NCBI GenBank assembly: GCA_943330855.2
Contig: CALQJI020000026.1
Coordinates: forward strand, 1 to 60,815
From: Klebsiella pneumoniae
GTDB taxonomy: Bacteria; Verrucomicrobiota; Verrucomicrobiia; Limisphaerales; SXTU01
Direction: 5' to 3'
Length of the DNA stretch: 60,815 nt
This document shows positions 43,872 through 50,898 of the stretch, in pieces. Position numbers and translations under genes: made by a program. How positions within the stretch are numbered: position 1 is the stretch's first letter; every line of letters starts with the position of its first letter. A model generated the notes under the pieces. That model made no database searches. It was given only the letters and a program-made list of their open reading frames with translations, and had not been told where the DNA came from.

Positions 43872-44265
43872 CTGGCCCGACTTGAACGCAAGGGCGCAAA
43901 GTTACAAAGTCTCGAAGAAGAACCAGATTGGGCCAACTCCCTTTGCGTCATTGTGGCTTTGCGTTGAAAAGCGGTAGCGCGACTCCCCCCCGACGGATGT
44001 GCATGGGGATGCATTTGTGCTCCGCCTTGGAGCGCGGCACTCCGGGCCTCAGCTGGTCATTCGCGCAAAGGTGTGAAGCTCATCATTCCACGGACTTCGT
44101 GCGCGTGCTGCGGGCGGGACGCCCGCGCTCCGCCCGTGGGGTGCCGGATTGGTCTATGACTGACTCATCGAGCCGAGCTTGAAGTGAGACACTTCGCTTT
44201 GCCTCCAACAAGACCGGTGGAGAATTGAAATGGATTTTTCCTCGGTGCGTTACTAGCCTCGTGCA
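43872..44265. other. 394-bp intergenic region with repeats, no gene
   Basis: It contains a loose inverted pair AACGCAAGGGCGCAAAG / CTTTGCG...TTTGCGTT (43893-43969), a small dyad GATGTGCATGGGGATGCAT near 43996-44014, and an inverted family A unit CTGCGGGCGGGACGCCCGCG CTCC at 44108-44131. The last 50 bases before the TPR gene are AT-richer (TTGAAATGGATTTTTCC), a plausible promoter area, but I cannot fix -35/-10 boxes. No open frame here looks like a protein. Confidence 0.6.
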
Positions 44266-45663
44266 ATGCCAGAGAAGAGTGCAAATGAGATTCCCCGGGC
44301 GGTGCGGGAGCAATTCGAGAAGGGCGTTTCCGCCTTGGAACGGAACAATCTGGACTATGCCATCGAGCTGCTGCTCGCCGTGCTGAAGGCCGAGCCGGGG
44401 TTCCTGGCCGGGCGCGACACGTTGCGGAAGGTGGGGCAGAAGAAGGCCGGGTTGGGCGGCGGGATGTTCAAGAAATTCCTGAGCAGCGCCGGCAGTAGTC
44501 CGGCGCTCGCCAAGGCCCGGCTCATCACCGAGAGCCAGCCGCTGGAGGCCATGTTCGTGGCCGAGCAGGTCATCGCCAACGATCCCAAGAGCAGCCTCGC
44601 GCACGACATCTTCGCCAAGGCCGCCGTGATCGCGGGCTTCCCGCGCAGCGCCCTCCTCTCGCTGGAGGCCATGCGTCAGGAGTCCCCCGCTGATAAGGAG
44701 GTTTCCATCCGGCTCTCCGAGGCTTACACGGCCATCGGCGATAACAATAAGGCGGAGTCCGTCTTCGCCGCGTTGATGAAGCACTACCCGCACGATCCGC
44801 AACTGAACGAGATGGCGAAGAACATTTCCGCCAGCCGCACGTTGAAGGAGGGCGGCTACCAAAACCTCGCCGATGGCACCGGCAGCTTCCGACAAGCGCT
44901 CAAGAACAAGGACGAGGCCGCGCGGTTGGAGCAGGAGTCCCGCATCACGAAGGACTCCGCGCAGGCCGAAAACCTCATTGAGCAATACATCGCTCGGCTG
45001 GCCACCGATCCGGGGAACCTCAAGCTCCTCAAAAACGTGGCCGAGCTTTACGCGCAGCAGAAGGATTTTTACAACGCCATCCATTACTACAACTTGATCG
45101 AGGGAATCCCGGGCGCGTTGGACGCGACGCTCGAACTGGCGCGCAACGAGGTGATCGTCAAGCGCTTCAACCAGGTCATCGAGCAGCTCGACCCGGCGCT
45201 GGAGGACCACGAGCAGCAGAAGGCCGAGCTCACCGCGCAGCGCGACGCCTTCGTGCTCGATGACTGCCGCTCGCGCGTGGAGCGGTATCCGACGGACAAG
45301 GCGATCCGCTTCGAGCTGGGCGTGCTCTATTACAACCAAGGCAAGCTCGCCGAGGCGCTGCCCGAATTCCAACAGGCGGAGAACCACCCGCACAAGCGGC
45401 TCCCGGCGATGCTCTACAGCGCGCGCTGCCTCGCCGCCCGCAACATGAACGACATGGCGGCGCGCAAGCTCCAGACCGCGCTCAAGGAGAAAGCCGGCTT
45501 CGACGACGAACGCAAGGAGTTGCTCTACACGCTGGGCTGTGTGCTGGAGAAGGCGGGAAAACTGGCGGAGGCCATAACCCAGTTCGAGCAAATCTACGAG
45601 GTGGACATGAAGTTCCGGGACGTGGCCGCCCGCGTGGACGACTACCACGCCGGCCAAGGTTGA
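44266..45663 (+). CDS. Tetratricopeptide-repeat protein
   Basis: A 465-residue protein with no signal peptide or membrane segment, so probably cytoplasmic or membrane-associated. At least eight TPR-like helix pairs can be read (ALERNNLDYAIELLLAVLKA, AYTAIGDNNKAESVFAALMK, LYAQQKDFYNAIHYYNLIEG, LYYNQGKLAEALPEFQQAE, VLEKAGKLAEAITQFEQIYE). A conserved GGGMFKKFLSSAGS loop lies near residues 62-77. It is a scaffold for protein contacts; partners unknown. The MacB-type permease gene follows at 163 bp on the same strand, so a shared transcript is possible. Confidence 0.85.
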   Translation: MPEKSANEIPRAVREQFEKGVSALERNNLDYAIELLLAVLKAEPGFLAGRDTLRKVGQKKAGLGGGMFKKFLSSAGSSPALAKARLITESQPLEAMFVAEQVIANDPKSSLAHDIFAKAAVIAGFPRSALLSLEAMRQESPADKEVSIRLSEAYTAIGDNNKAESVFAALMKHYPHDPQLNEMAKNISASRTLKEGGYQNLADGTGSFRQALKNKDEAARLEQESRITKDSAQAENLIEQYIARLATDPGNLKLLKNVAELYAQQKDFYNAIHYYNLIEGIPGALDATLELARNEVIVKRFNQVIEQLDPALEDHEQQKAELTAQRDAFVLDDCRSRVERYPTDKAIRFELGVLYYNQGKLAEALPEFQQAENHPHKRLPAMLYSARCLAARNMNDMAARKLQTALKEKAGFDDERKELLYTLGCVLEKAGKLAEAITQFEQIYEVDMKFRDVAARVDDYHAGQG

Positions 45664-45826
45664 GTCGCCGTTGCCCCGGCCCTCAGCCGAAGTAGCGGCG
45701 CATCTCGGTTTTTTCAAGCGGAGTGAGCGCACCTCCCACTTTCTCACTTTCTCACTTCCACACCTCCTCCGCTCACACCTTTCTCTGGCCGCACCGCGCT
45801 CCGCTCGACTACGCTGCGCCCCGCTC

Positions 45827-47110
45827 ATGCGCGCTCGTCCACTCATCCGCATCGTTCAGCTCGGCATCAAGAGCCTCCTGCTCCACAAGATGCGTTCGGG
45901 CCTGACCATGCTGGGCATCATCTTCGGTGTGTGCTCGGTCATCGCCATGCTCGCCATCGGTGAGGGCGCGAGTTACGAGGCGCAGGAAGCGATCAAGAAA
46001 CTTGGTTCCAGCAACATCATCCTCCGCAGCATCAAGCCACCGCAGGATTCGAAGGCCAACTCCGGCCGCAGCTTCGTCAACGAATACGGCATCACCTACG
46101 GCGATGTGACCCGGCTGGAGAGCACCATCCCGGGCATCAAACGCGTCCTGCCCATGCGCATCATCCGCGACGAGGTGCGCTTCAACACCCTCGTCCAGCA
46201 GGCGCAAATCATCGGCACGCACCCGATTTACGCGGAGATGACCGGCGTGGACCTCATGCGCGGACGCTTCCTCACGGAGATCGACGAGATCCATCACAAC
46301 AACGTCTGCGTGCTCACCGTGAGCCTCGCGGAGAGCTTGTTTCCCTACCAGGACCCGCTCGAACAGGAAGTGAAGATCGGCTCCGACTACCTCACCGTCG
46401 TCGGCCTTGTGCGCGAACGCGGCGCGGCGGACAAGCGCCCGCAGTCCGGCCAGATGGAAGGCCAACCGCTCGACAGCAACCTTTACGTGCCGCTCGCCAC
46501 CACCAAGAGCCGCTTCGGCGAGACCATCTTCAAGCGCAGCGCCGGCTCCTACGAGGCCGAGAAGGTCCAGCTTCACCAAGTCACCGTGCAGTTCAATTCC
46601 GTCGAGGATGTCGAGGTGGCCGTGCCGATGATTCGCACGCTCTTCAAGCGCTTCCACCCCAAGACCGACTACGAGGTCATCGTGCCGCTGGAACTGCTCC
46701 GCCAGGCCGAGGCCACCAAGCGCATCTTCAACATCGTGCTTGGCTCCATCGCCGCCATCTCGCTCATCGTCGGGGGCATCGGCATCATGAACATCATGCT
46801 CGCGACCGTCACCGAGCGGACGCGCGAGATCGGCATCCGCCGCGCTTTGGGTGCGAAGAAGAAGGACATCATCACTCAGTTCCTCGTCGAGACGGTGGTG
46901 CTCTCGGTGGGTGGCGGATTGATCGGCGTCGTGGTGGGCGTGCTGACGCCGCTGCTGGTGTCGCAGCTCACCGACATGAAGACCATCGTTACCCCGATGT
47001 CCGTGCTGATCTCCTTCGGCATTTCCGGCGCGGTGGGCGTGGTGTTCGGGATTTATCCGGCCTCACGGGCGGCCGCGCTCGACCCCATCGAGGCGCTGCG
47101 GCACGAGTAG
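45827..47110 (+). CDS. MacB/FtsX-type ABC transporter permease
   Basis: The start is the ATG at 45827 (MRARPLIRIVQLGIKSLLLH), directly before the first membrane segment; longer frames read through a repeat-like tract. The 427-residue protein has one N-terminal helix (GLTMLGIIFGVCSVIAMLAI), a periplasmic MacB core of about 230 residues, and three C-terminal helices with IVGGIGIMNIMLATVTERTR EIGIRRALGA, the FtsX signature. There is no ATPase domain in the chain and no ATPase gene beside it. The ATPase, adaptor and TolC genes at 4756-8999 lack exactly this subunit, so together they would make one complete tripartite pump. That assignment is inference. Confidence 0.9.
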   Translation: MRARPLIRIVQLGIKSLLLHKMRSGLTMLGIIFGVCSVIAMLAIGEGASYEAQEAIKKLGSSNIILRSIKPPQDSKANSGRSFVNEYGITYGDVTRLESTIPGIKRVLPMRIIRDEVRFNTLVQQAQIIGTHPIYAEMTGVDLMRGRFLTEIDEIHHNNVCVLTVSLAESLFPYQDPLEQEVKIGSDYLTVVGLVRERGAADKRPQSGQMEGQPLDSNLYVPLATTKSRFGETIFKRSAGSYEAEKVQLHQVTVQFNSVEDVEVAVPMIRTLFKRFHPKTDYEVIVPLELLRQAEATKRIFNIVLGSIAAISLIVGGIGIMNIMLATVTERTREIGIRRALGAKKKDIITQFLVETVVLSVGGGLIGVVVGVLTPLLVSQLTDMKTIVTPMSVLISFGISGAVGVVFGIYPASRAAALDPIEALRHE

Positions 47111-47138
47111 CGCCCCCTACCTAAAACGCCCCAACGCC

Positions 47139-47213
47139 CTGTAGCAGCGGTCTGTGACCGCCGAGTTTGGGCCACATCTGGCATTACGTCCGGCGCTTGC
47201 AGAGCGCCGCTAG
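47139..47213. repeat. Family D repeat, CTGTAGCAGCGGTCTGTGAC type
   Basis: Left part CTGTAGCAGCGGTCTGTGAC and right part GGCGCTTGCAGAGCGCCGCT AG partly pair as a hairpin. A second copy with the same ends lies at 57989-58052, where it is translated inside a gene. The unit starts about 30 bp after the permease stop. Confidence 0.8.
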
Positions 47214-47252
47214 AGTTTTTGAACGGGCGGCTAACGGCGGAGTGCACGAAAA

Positions 47253-47282
47253 CTCCCCCGTTGAACTAAGCCAACGGGGGAG
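47253..47282 (-). terminator. Rho-independent terminator of the 117-residue gene
   Basis: A perfect 11-bp stem, CTCCCCCGTTG (47253-47263) with CAACGGGGGAG (47272-47282), around an 8-base loop. On the minus strand the stem is followed at once by TTTT. It lies 20 bp beyond the stop of the leftward gene at 47303, which supports that gene being an independent transcription unit. Confidence 0.8.
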
Positions 47283-47302
47283 GCGTTTCTGCGACTGCTC
47301 AC

Positions 47303-47656
47303 TTATACTGTTGGGCTTTCACCCGATGGACGGACTAAGCCGCTATCTCTATCTGACCTACGGGTGTAACCCCATTGACCGTATAAAGGTGCGTCATCCC
47401 CATAATCTGAATCACTCAAAAGACCGTGCACCGCACGCTGGTTTAGCGAGTTGAGCCGTTGCCGACTCAGGTCTCGTAGCGCCCGAGCGCCGACCAGTTG
47501 GTTTTCCAGAATGGTGATGTTCAATTCGGTCCCTTGGTAGTCTTGCAACCCACTTAGGTGGTTGGCATACTGAAGCCCCCCAAAGGCGTGGCCGGAACAA
47601 GTTCCAGACCACCCGATATTGATCATAACTGCATTTTGTAAAATGTAGTTTGACAT
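47303..47656 (-). CDS. Small 117-residue protein of unknown function in an AT-richer island
   Basis: The ATG at 47654-47656 is preceded by AAAGGAG with 5-base spacing, by far the clearest Shine-Dalgarno site I saw in the window, and the gene ends just before a strong terminator. The product starts MSNYILQNAVMINIGWSG, has a middle helix rich in L, N and R (ARALRDLSRQRLNSLNQRAV) and ends PLYGQWGYTRRSDRDSGLVR plus a short tail. There is no signal peptide or membrane segment. Base and codon use (AAA, ATT, TTA) differ from the GC-rich neighbours, suggesting recent arrival or unusual constraint. I do not recognise the family. An overlapping frame from 47714 also looks protein-like at its start but lacks such a ribosome-binding site. 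Confidence 0.65.
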   Translation of the reverse strand: MSNYILQNAVMINIGWSGTCSGHAFGGLQYANHLSGLQDYQGTELNITILENQLVGARALRDLSRQRLNSLNQRAVHGLLSDSDYGDDAPLYGQWGYTRRSDRDSGLVRPSGESPTV

Positions 47657-47661
47657 ATTTT

Positions 47662-47668
47662 CTCCTTT
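47662..47668 (-). promoter_or_regulatory. Strong ribosome-binding site of the 117-residue gene
   Basis: AAAGGAG on the minus strand, separated from the ATG by AAAAT. It fixes the reading frame among three overlapping ones. The leader further upstream holds two small dyads: GGATTC-CTGTTT-GAATCC (47715-47732 region) and ACATTC-GTAAAA-GAATGT (47799-47817 region). The latter is a candidate operator or promoter-proximal element; no confident -35/-10 pair was found. Confidence 0.7.
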
Positions 47669-47937
47669 CTTCTTTGAACATGGTGGCCGGTGGTCGCCCC
47701 CCTAGGTTCGACAAACGGATTCAAACAGGAATCCAGAGTGCCCCATGTATTGTTACACTGTTTAGGACGGGTGACCTCGGCCCTCATTCAGCTGTTTCGA
47801 CATTCTTTTACGAATGTGTAAATTACTTGTCAGCAAGTAGTTGCGACGCATAAGGAAGATCTAAATCGAGGGCCAAATCCAGCCTCTTGGAACGCCATTT
47901 CGGCACGCCACAACACCCTTCTAGACCCGCGTTGCAG

Positions 47938-48113
47938 CGTAACGAGGGTCCGTTACGACGTTACGCGGGTGCATTACGTCGTTACGCGGGTCCGTTACGA
48001 CGTAACGACGCTGCATTACGGCGTTACGGGGGTGCGTTACGCACGTAACGACGCTCCGTTACGCCGTTACGAACCTCTGTTACGGCGTAACGGAGGGTCA
48101 AAACGGCGTTACA
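47938..48113. repeat. 21-bp tandem array of CGTTACG/CGTAACG half-sites
   Basis: The 7-base motif C(G/A)TTACG or CGTAACG occurs at 47938, 47951, 47959, 47972, 47980, 47993, 48001, 48014, 48022, 48035, 48044, 48057, 48065, 48078, 48086 and 48107. Pairs are 8 bp apart and pairs recur every 21 bp (one 22-bp step at 48035-48057), giving about 8.4 units in 176 bp. The second half-site of a pair is often the reverse complement of the first, as in CGTTACGACGTAACG at 47993, so many units are near-palindromes of 15 bp. Bases between sites vary while the motif is kept. The layout resembles iterons or a partition-site array; it is not a CRISPR array. Confidence 0.9.
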
Positions 48114-48140
48114 CCCCGCAGTTGAGGCGGAGTTTTGGAG

Positions 48141-48326
48141 AGGTATGCCCCGACGGATTCCCGGAAACTCCGGTGGCACCCGCGTCTCGCGGGTAGTTTC
48201 CGGCGTCCCGCCGGAAACTCAGGCGTGCGGAGTCCTGGATGTATCTCTCGCGCGTTTGTGTTCGTGCGCCCGAGGATTCGGCGGGACGCCGAATCCGACC
48301 CGCGGGACGCGGGTGCCACCCGAGGC
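48141..48326. repeat. Cluster of palindromic hairpins downstream of the Sel1/trypsin gene
   Basis: GTGGCACCCGCGTCTCGCGG at 48172 and CCGCGGGACGCGGGTGCCAC at 48299 form an inverted pair. Between them are further stems such as GTTTCCGGCGTCCCGCCGGA AAC at 48196-48218 and GATTCGGCGGGACGCCGAAT C near 48275-48295. They fill the 180 bp before the stop codon of the leftward gene and probably end its transcript or are simply accumulated repeat units. Confidence 0.8.
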
Positions 48327-49988
48327 TCAATACACCAGCACCAGCACGGTGGCTTGCTCCACGGACTTCACCACGTCCTCGAACTTGCGCTCCTTCGTGT
48401 GGGCTTCCTTCAGCTTCGCGGCGACTTCGGGGACGGATTCCAGGAAGCTCAGGAGGTAGCTGCTCTTTACGGCGTAGTTCACGTTCTCGGCCAGCGCGCC
48501 GCTGGTGGCGAGGGCGGCCCGCTGGCTCAACTTCGCCACCACCACGCCGATGACGTTGCCCCGCTCGTCCACCAGCGCGCCGCCGGAGTTGCCGGGTTGG
48601 ATGGGTGCGCTGATTTGGAAATGCCGTGCGTCATCCTGCGCCCCGGCGAGGCTGGCAATCTCCCCTCTGGCCAGCTTGGGCGCGAAGCCCTGCAAGCCGA
48701 TGTTCGGGAAACCGACGGTGGCGGCGGTGGCCCCGAGCCGCACGCCCCGGCTGGTGATGACGGGCAACGCCGTGAACTTCCCCTCCGCCTTGAGCAAGGC
48801 CACGTCGTTCGCCTTGTCCACCTTCACGACCTTGGCGGCAATGGTGCCAGCCGACGTGACTAATCGCACCGTCGCGCCCTCGCCTGCGACGTGCTGGTTG
48901 GTGATGATGTAGCCGTCGTCTGTGATGAAGAAGCCCGTGCCAGAGCCGGAGGGCTTGGACTCCGCGACCTCCTTAGCCGTGGCGGGCTTCCATTCCGCGG
49001 TGGCTTTGACGGGCTTCCATTCGCGGGCGAGGCGCTGGCCCTCGGCCCGCTGCGAGGCGGTCAAGTTGCGCTCGTCAATCGCGATATTTTTCTTCGCGCC
49101 TTCATTGCCTTGCGCCCCAGCGAGGAGAGACCACTTGTAAGCCTCCAGTTCGTCCTTCACGACCCCATTCCCAAGCGCATACATGACGCCGAGGTTGAGT
49201 TGCGCACTGGCATAACCTTGCTCCGCCGCCTTGCGATACCACTTCACCGCTTCGGCATCGTCCTTCGCCACGCCTCGACCATTGGCATACATGTTGCCGA
49301 GGTTGTATTGGGCTTGGGCAACTCCTTGGTCTGCCGCCTTGCGATACCACTTCACCGCCTCCACCTCGTCTTTCACAACACCACTCCCGTTCCCATACAT
49401 GACCCCGAGGTTGAATTGGGCTGGGGCATGTCCTTGGTCTGCCGCCTTGCGATACCACTTCACCGCTTCGACTTCGTCCTTCACCACGCCTTGGCCATTG
49501 ACATACATGCTGCCGAGGTTGAATTGGGCATCGGCATCTCCTTGGTCTGCCGCCTTGCGATACCACTTCGCCGCCTCGGCTTCGTCCTTCACCACGCCTT
49601 GGCCATTGGCATACATGAAGCCGAGGTTGAGTGGGGCCGAGGCATATCCTTGCTCTGCCGCCTTGCGATACCACTTCACCGCTTCGACTTCGTCCTTCAC
49701 CACGCCTTCGCCTTTGCGATACATGTTGCCGAGGCAGGATTGGGCAAAGGCCTCTCCTTGGTCTGCCGCCTTGCGATACCACTTCACTGCTTCGGCATCG
49801 TCCTTCGGCACGCCATCTCCATTCTGATAGAATATCCCGAGGAGGGTTCGCGCACTGGCGTCTCCTCTCTCTGCCTTGACCTTGGTTTCTAGGAAAAACT
49901 TGCGCTGCGCCTCCGTCGGTTCTGCCGCTCCGGCTTGGAACAGGAAGCACGCGACACAGAGGTAGAGAGCGGTCAGGCAGGCCTTCAT
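48327..49988 (-). CDS. Secreted Sel1-repeat / trypsin-like serine protease fusion
   Basis: The start is the ATG at 49986-49988 before a signal peptide (MKACLTALYLCVACFLFQAG A). The 553-residue product has eight Sel1-like repeats of 36 residues (phrases such as GVVKDEVEAVKWYRKAADQG), nearly identical at the DNA level every 108 bp. After a short linker comes a trypsin/HtrA-like domain with complete triad H366 (TNQHVAG), D395 (KANDVALLKAEG) and S468 (GNSGG). No PDZ domain follows. The Sel1 solenoid probably recruits partner proteins or substrate to the protease in the periplasm. The high DNA identity of repeats implies recent copy-number change and a risk of assembly collapse. Confidence 0.92.
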   Translation of the reverse strand: MKACLTALYLCVACFLFQAGAAEPTEAQRKFFLETKVKAERGDASARTLLGIFYQNGDGVPKDDAEAVKWYRKAADQGEAFAQSCLGNMYRKGEGVVKDEVEAVKWYRKAAEQGYASAPLNLGFMYANGQGVVKDEAEAAKWYRKAADQGDADAQFNLGSMYVNGQGVVKDEVEAVKWYRKAADQGHAPAQFNLGVMYGNGSGVVKDEVEAVKWYRKAADQGVAQAQYNLGNMYANGRGVAKDDAEAVKWYRKAAEQGYASAQLNLGVMYALGNGVVKDELEAYKWSLLAGAQGNEGAKKNIAIDERNLTASQRAEGQRLAREWKPVKATAEWKPATAKEVAESKPSGSGTGFFITDDGYIITNQHVAGEGATVRLVTSAGTIAAKVVKVDKANDVALLKAEGKFTALPVITSRGVRLGATAATVGFPNIGLQGFAPKLARGEIASLAGAQDDARHFQISAPIQPGNSGGALVDERGNVIGVVVAKLSQRAALATSGALAENVNYAVKSSYLLSFLESVPEVAAKLKEAHTKERKFEDVVKSVEQATVLVLVY

Positions 49989-50044
49989 GCTCGGGAGCCT
50001 ACGCCAGCGCACAAGTCGCTGGCAATCGCCACCTCCACACTGCC

Positions 50045-50812
50045 CTACGCGGGGAGTGTCTTCACCAGCTTCTTCGCCCGCGCCACCCACGGCTGCTCCT
50101 GCTGGCGCTGGTAATGCGGCGTGTGTCTGTCCTCGGCGATGACTTCCTCAGCGAGGCTACGGGCGCGAGCGCCCTGCCCTTTTGCGGCGAGCAACTCCGC
50201 CAGTTGCATGCGCGCGCGCGCGTAGGAGTGCTGGCTCACGATCTGTTCCCAGATAGCGATCGCACCCTCGGCATCGCCCAGCGCGGTGCGCGTCTCGGCC
50301 AGCGCCATGAGCGTGTGGCCGTAGTCGTGTTTGGGATTCTCGAAGCACACGGCCTCGAGATACGGGCGGGCCTCGGCCGCGCGGTTCAGCCGCAGCAGGC
50401 ATTGGCCATAATGCGCGCGGGCGTCGAGGTCCTGCGGCTCGCGCTCGAGCGCGCGCAGGTAAGACTCCTCCGCCAGCTTGAACTTGCCGCGCTGGAACTG
50501 GATATCCGCCAGCTCGAGGTGGTGGTGAGCCTTGTCGAGCAGGTGAATCTGCTTCTCAAGCTCCGCGATGCGCTCGCGCTTGTGCTGGCCGGGCAGCTCG
50601 AAGCCGGTGGAGGCGTGCGGCGTCGAGCCGCGATAGACCATGAAGAAGTAGAGGATTGGGTTGATGACGGGGAACACGATCATGAAAGCGAACCACAGCC
50701 ACTCGCCGCGCCGCGCCGCGTCCACGAGCATCCACACGGTGAAGAGCGTGGCGAGCCAGCCCAGTGGGCTACTGACCCAGAAACTTGAGTCGAAAAGGAA
50801 GAACGCTTGCAT
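50045..50812 (-). CDS. Membrane-anchored TPR protein
   Basis: A 255-residue protein. Two N-terminal membrane segments (about 15-32 and 40-60, with WLWFAFMIVFPVINPILYFF) are followed by a short charged helix and a TPR domain (about 90-235: ELADIQFQRGKFKLAEESYL RALE, CLLRLNRAAEARPYLEAV, LAETRTALGDAEGAIAIWEQI). The first 65 residues resemble the PLDc_N/cardiolipin-synthase-like membrane hairpin. Its role is unknown. It lies 56 bp upstream of the Sel1/trypsin gene on the same strand and could be co-transcribed. Confidence 0.8.
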   Translation of the reverse strand: MQAFFLFDSSFWVSSPLGWLATLFTVWMLVDAARRGEWLWFAFMIVFPVINPILYFFMVYRGSTPHASTGFELPGQHKRERIAELEKQIHLLDKAHHHLELADIQFQRGKFKLAEESYLRALEREPQDLDARAHYGQCLLRLNRAAEARPYLEAVCFENPKHDYGHTLMALAETRTALGDAEGAIAIWEQIVSQHSYARARMQLAELLAAKGQGARARSLAEEVIAEDRHTPHYQRQQEQPWVARAKKLVKTLPA

Positions 50813-50898
50813 CGGCTGCGGGGTCCGAGTTTTTGGTTTTGTGTTCTGAGTTCGAGCGGTGTCCGGGCGCGTTCACCACCATCACGGAGCACGCTTGT

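Noticed and set aside
47303..47640. Group II intron or retron RNA in the AT-richer island
   Set aside because: No domain V sequence, no GTGCG-type 5' end and no reverse transcriptase nearby; the stretch is better explained by one coding frame with a ribosome-binding site and terminator.
47412..47714. Alternative 100-residue leftward frame overlapping the 117-residue gene
   Set aside because: The start looks protein-like, but it lacks a Shine-Dalgarno site and later becomes a typical out-of-frame translation rich in R, P and A.
47700..47735. tRNA or tmRNA end suggested by GGTTCGA and a CCACC string
   Set aside because: No acceptor or T-stem pairing can be drawn around the TTCGA, and no D or anticodon arm is found at the right distance.
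47938..48113. CRISPR array
   Set aside because: The repeated unit is only 7-15 bp with a 21-bp period and no 25-40-bp direct repeats or unique spacers of constant size; no cas gene is in the window.
47969..48196. Rightward repeat-protein ORF over the 21-bp array
   Set aside because: Any 21-bp array gives a 7-residue periodic translation; there is no ribosome-binding site and codon choice follows the DNA motif.
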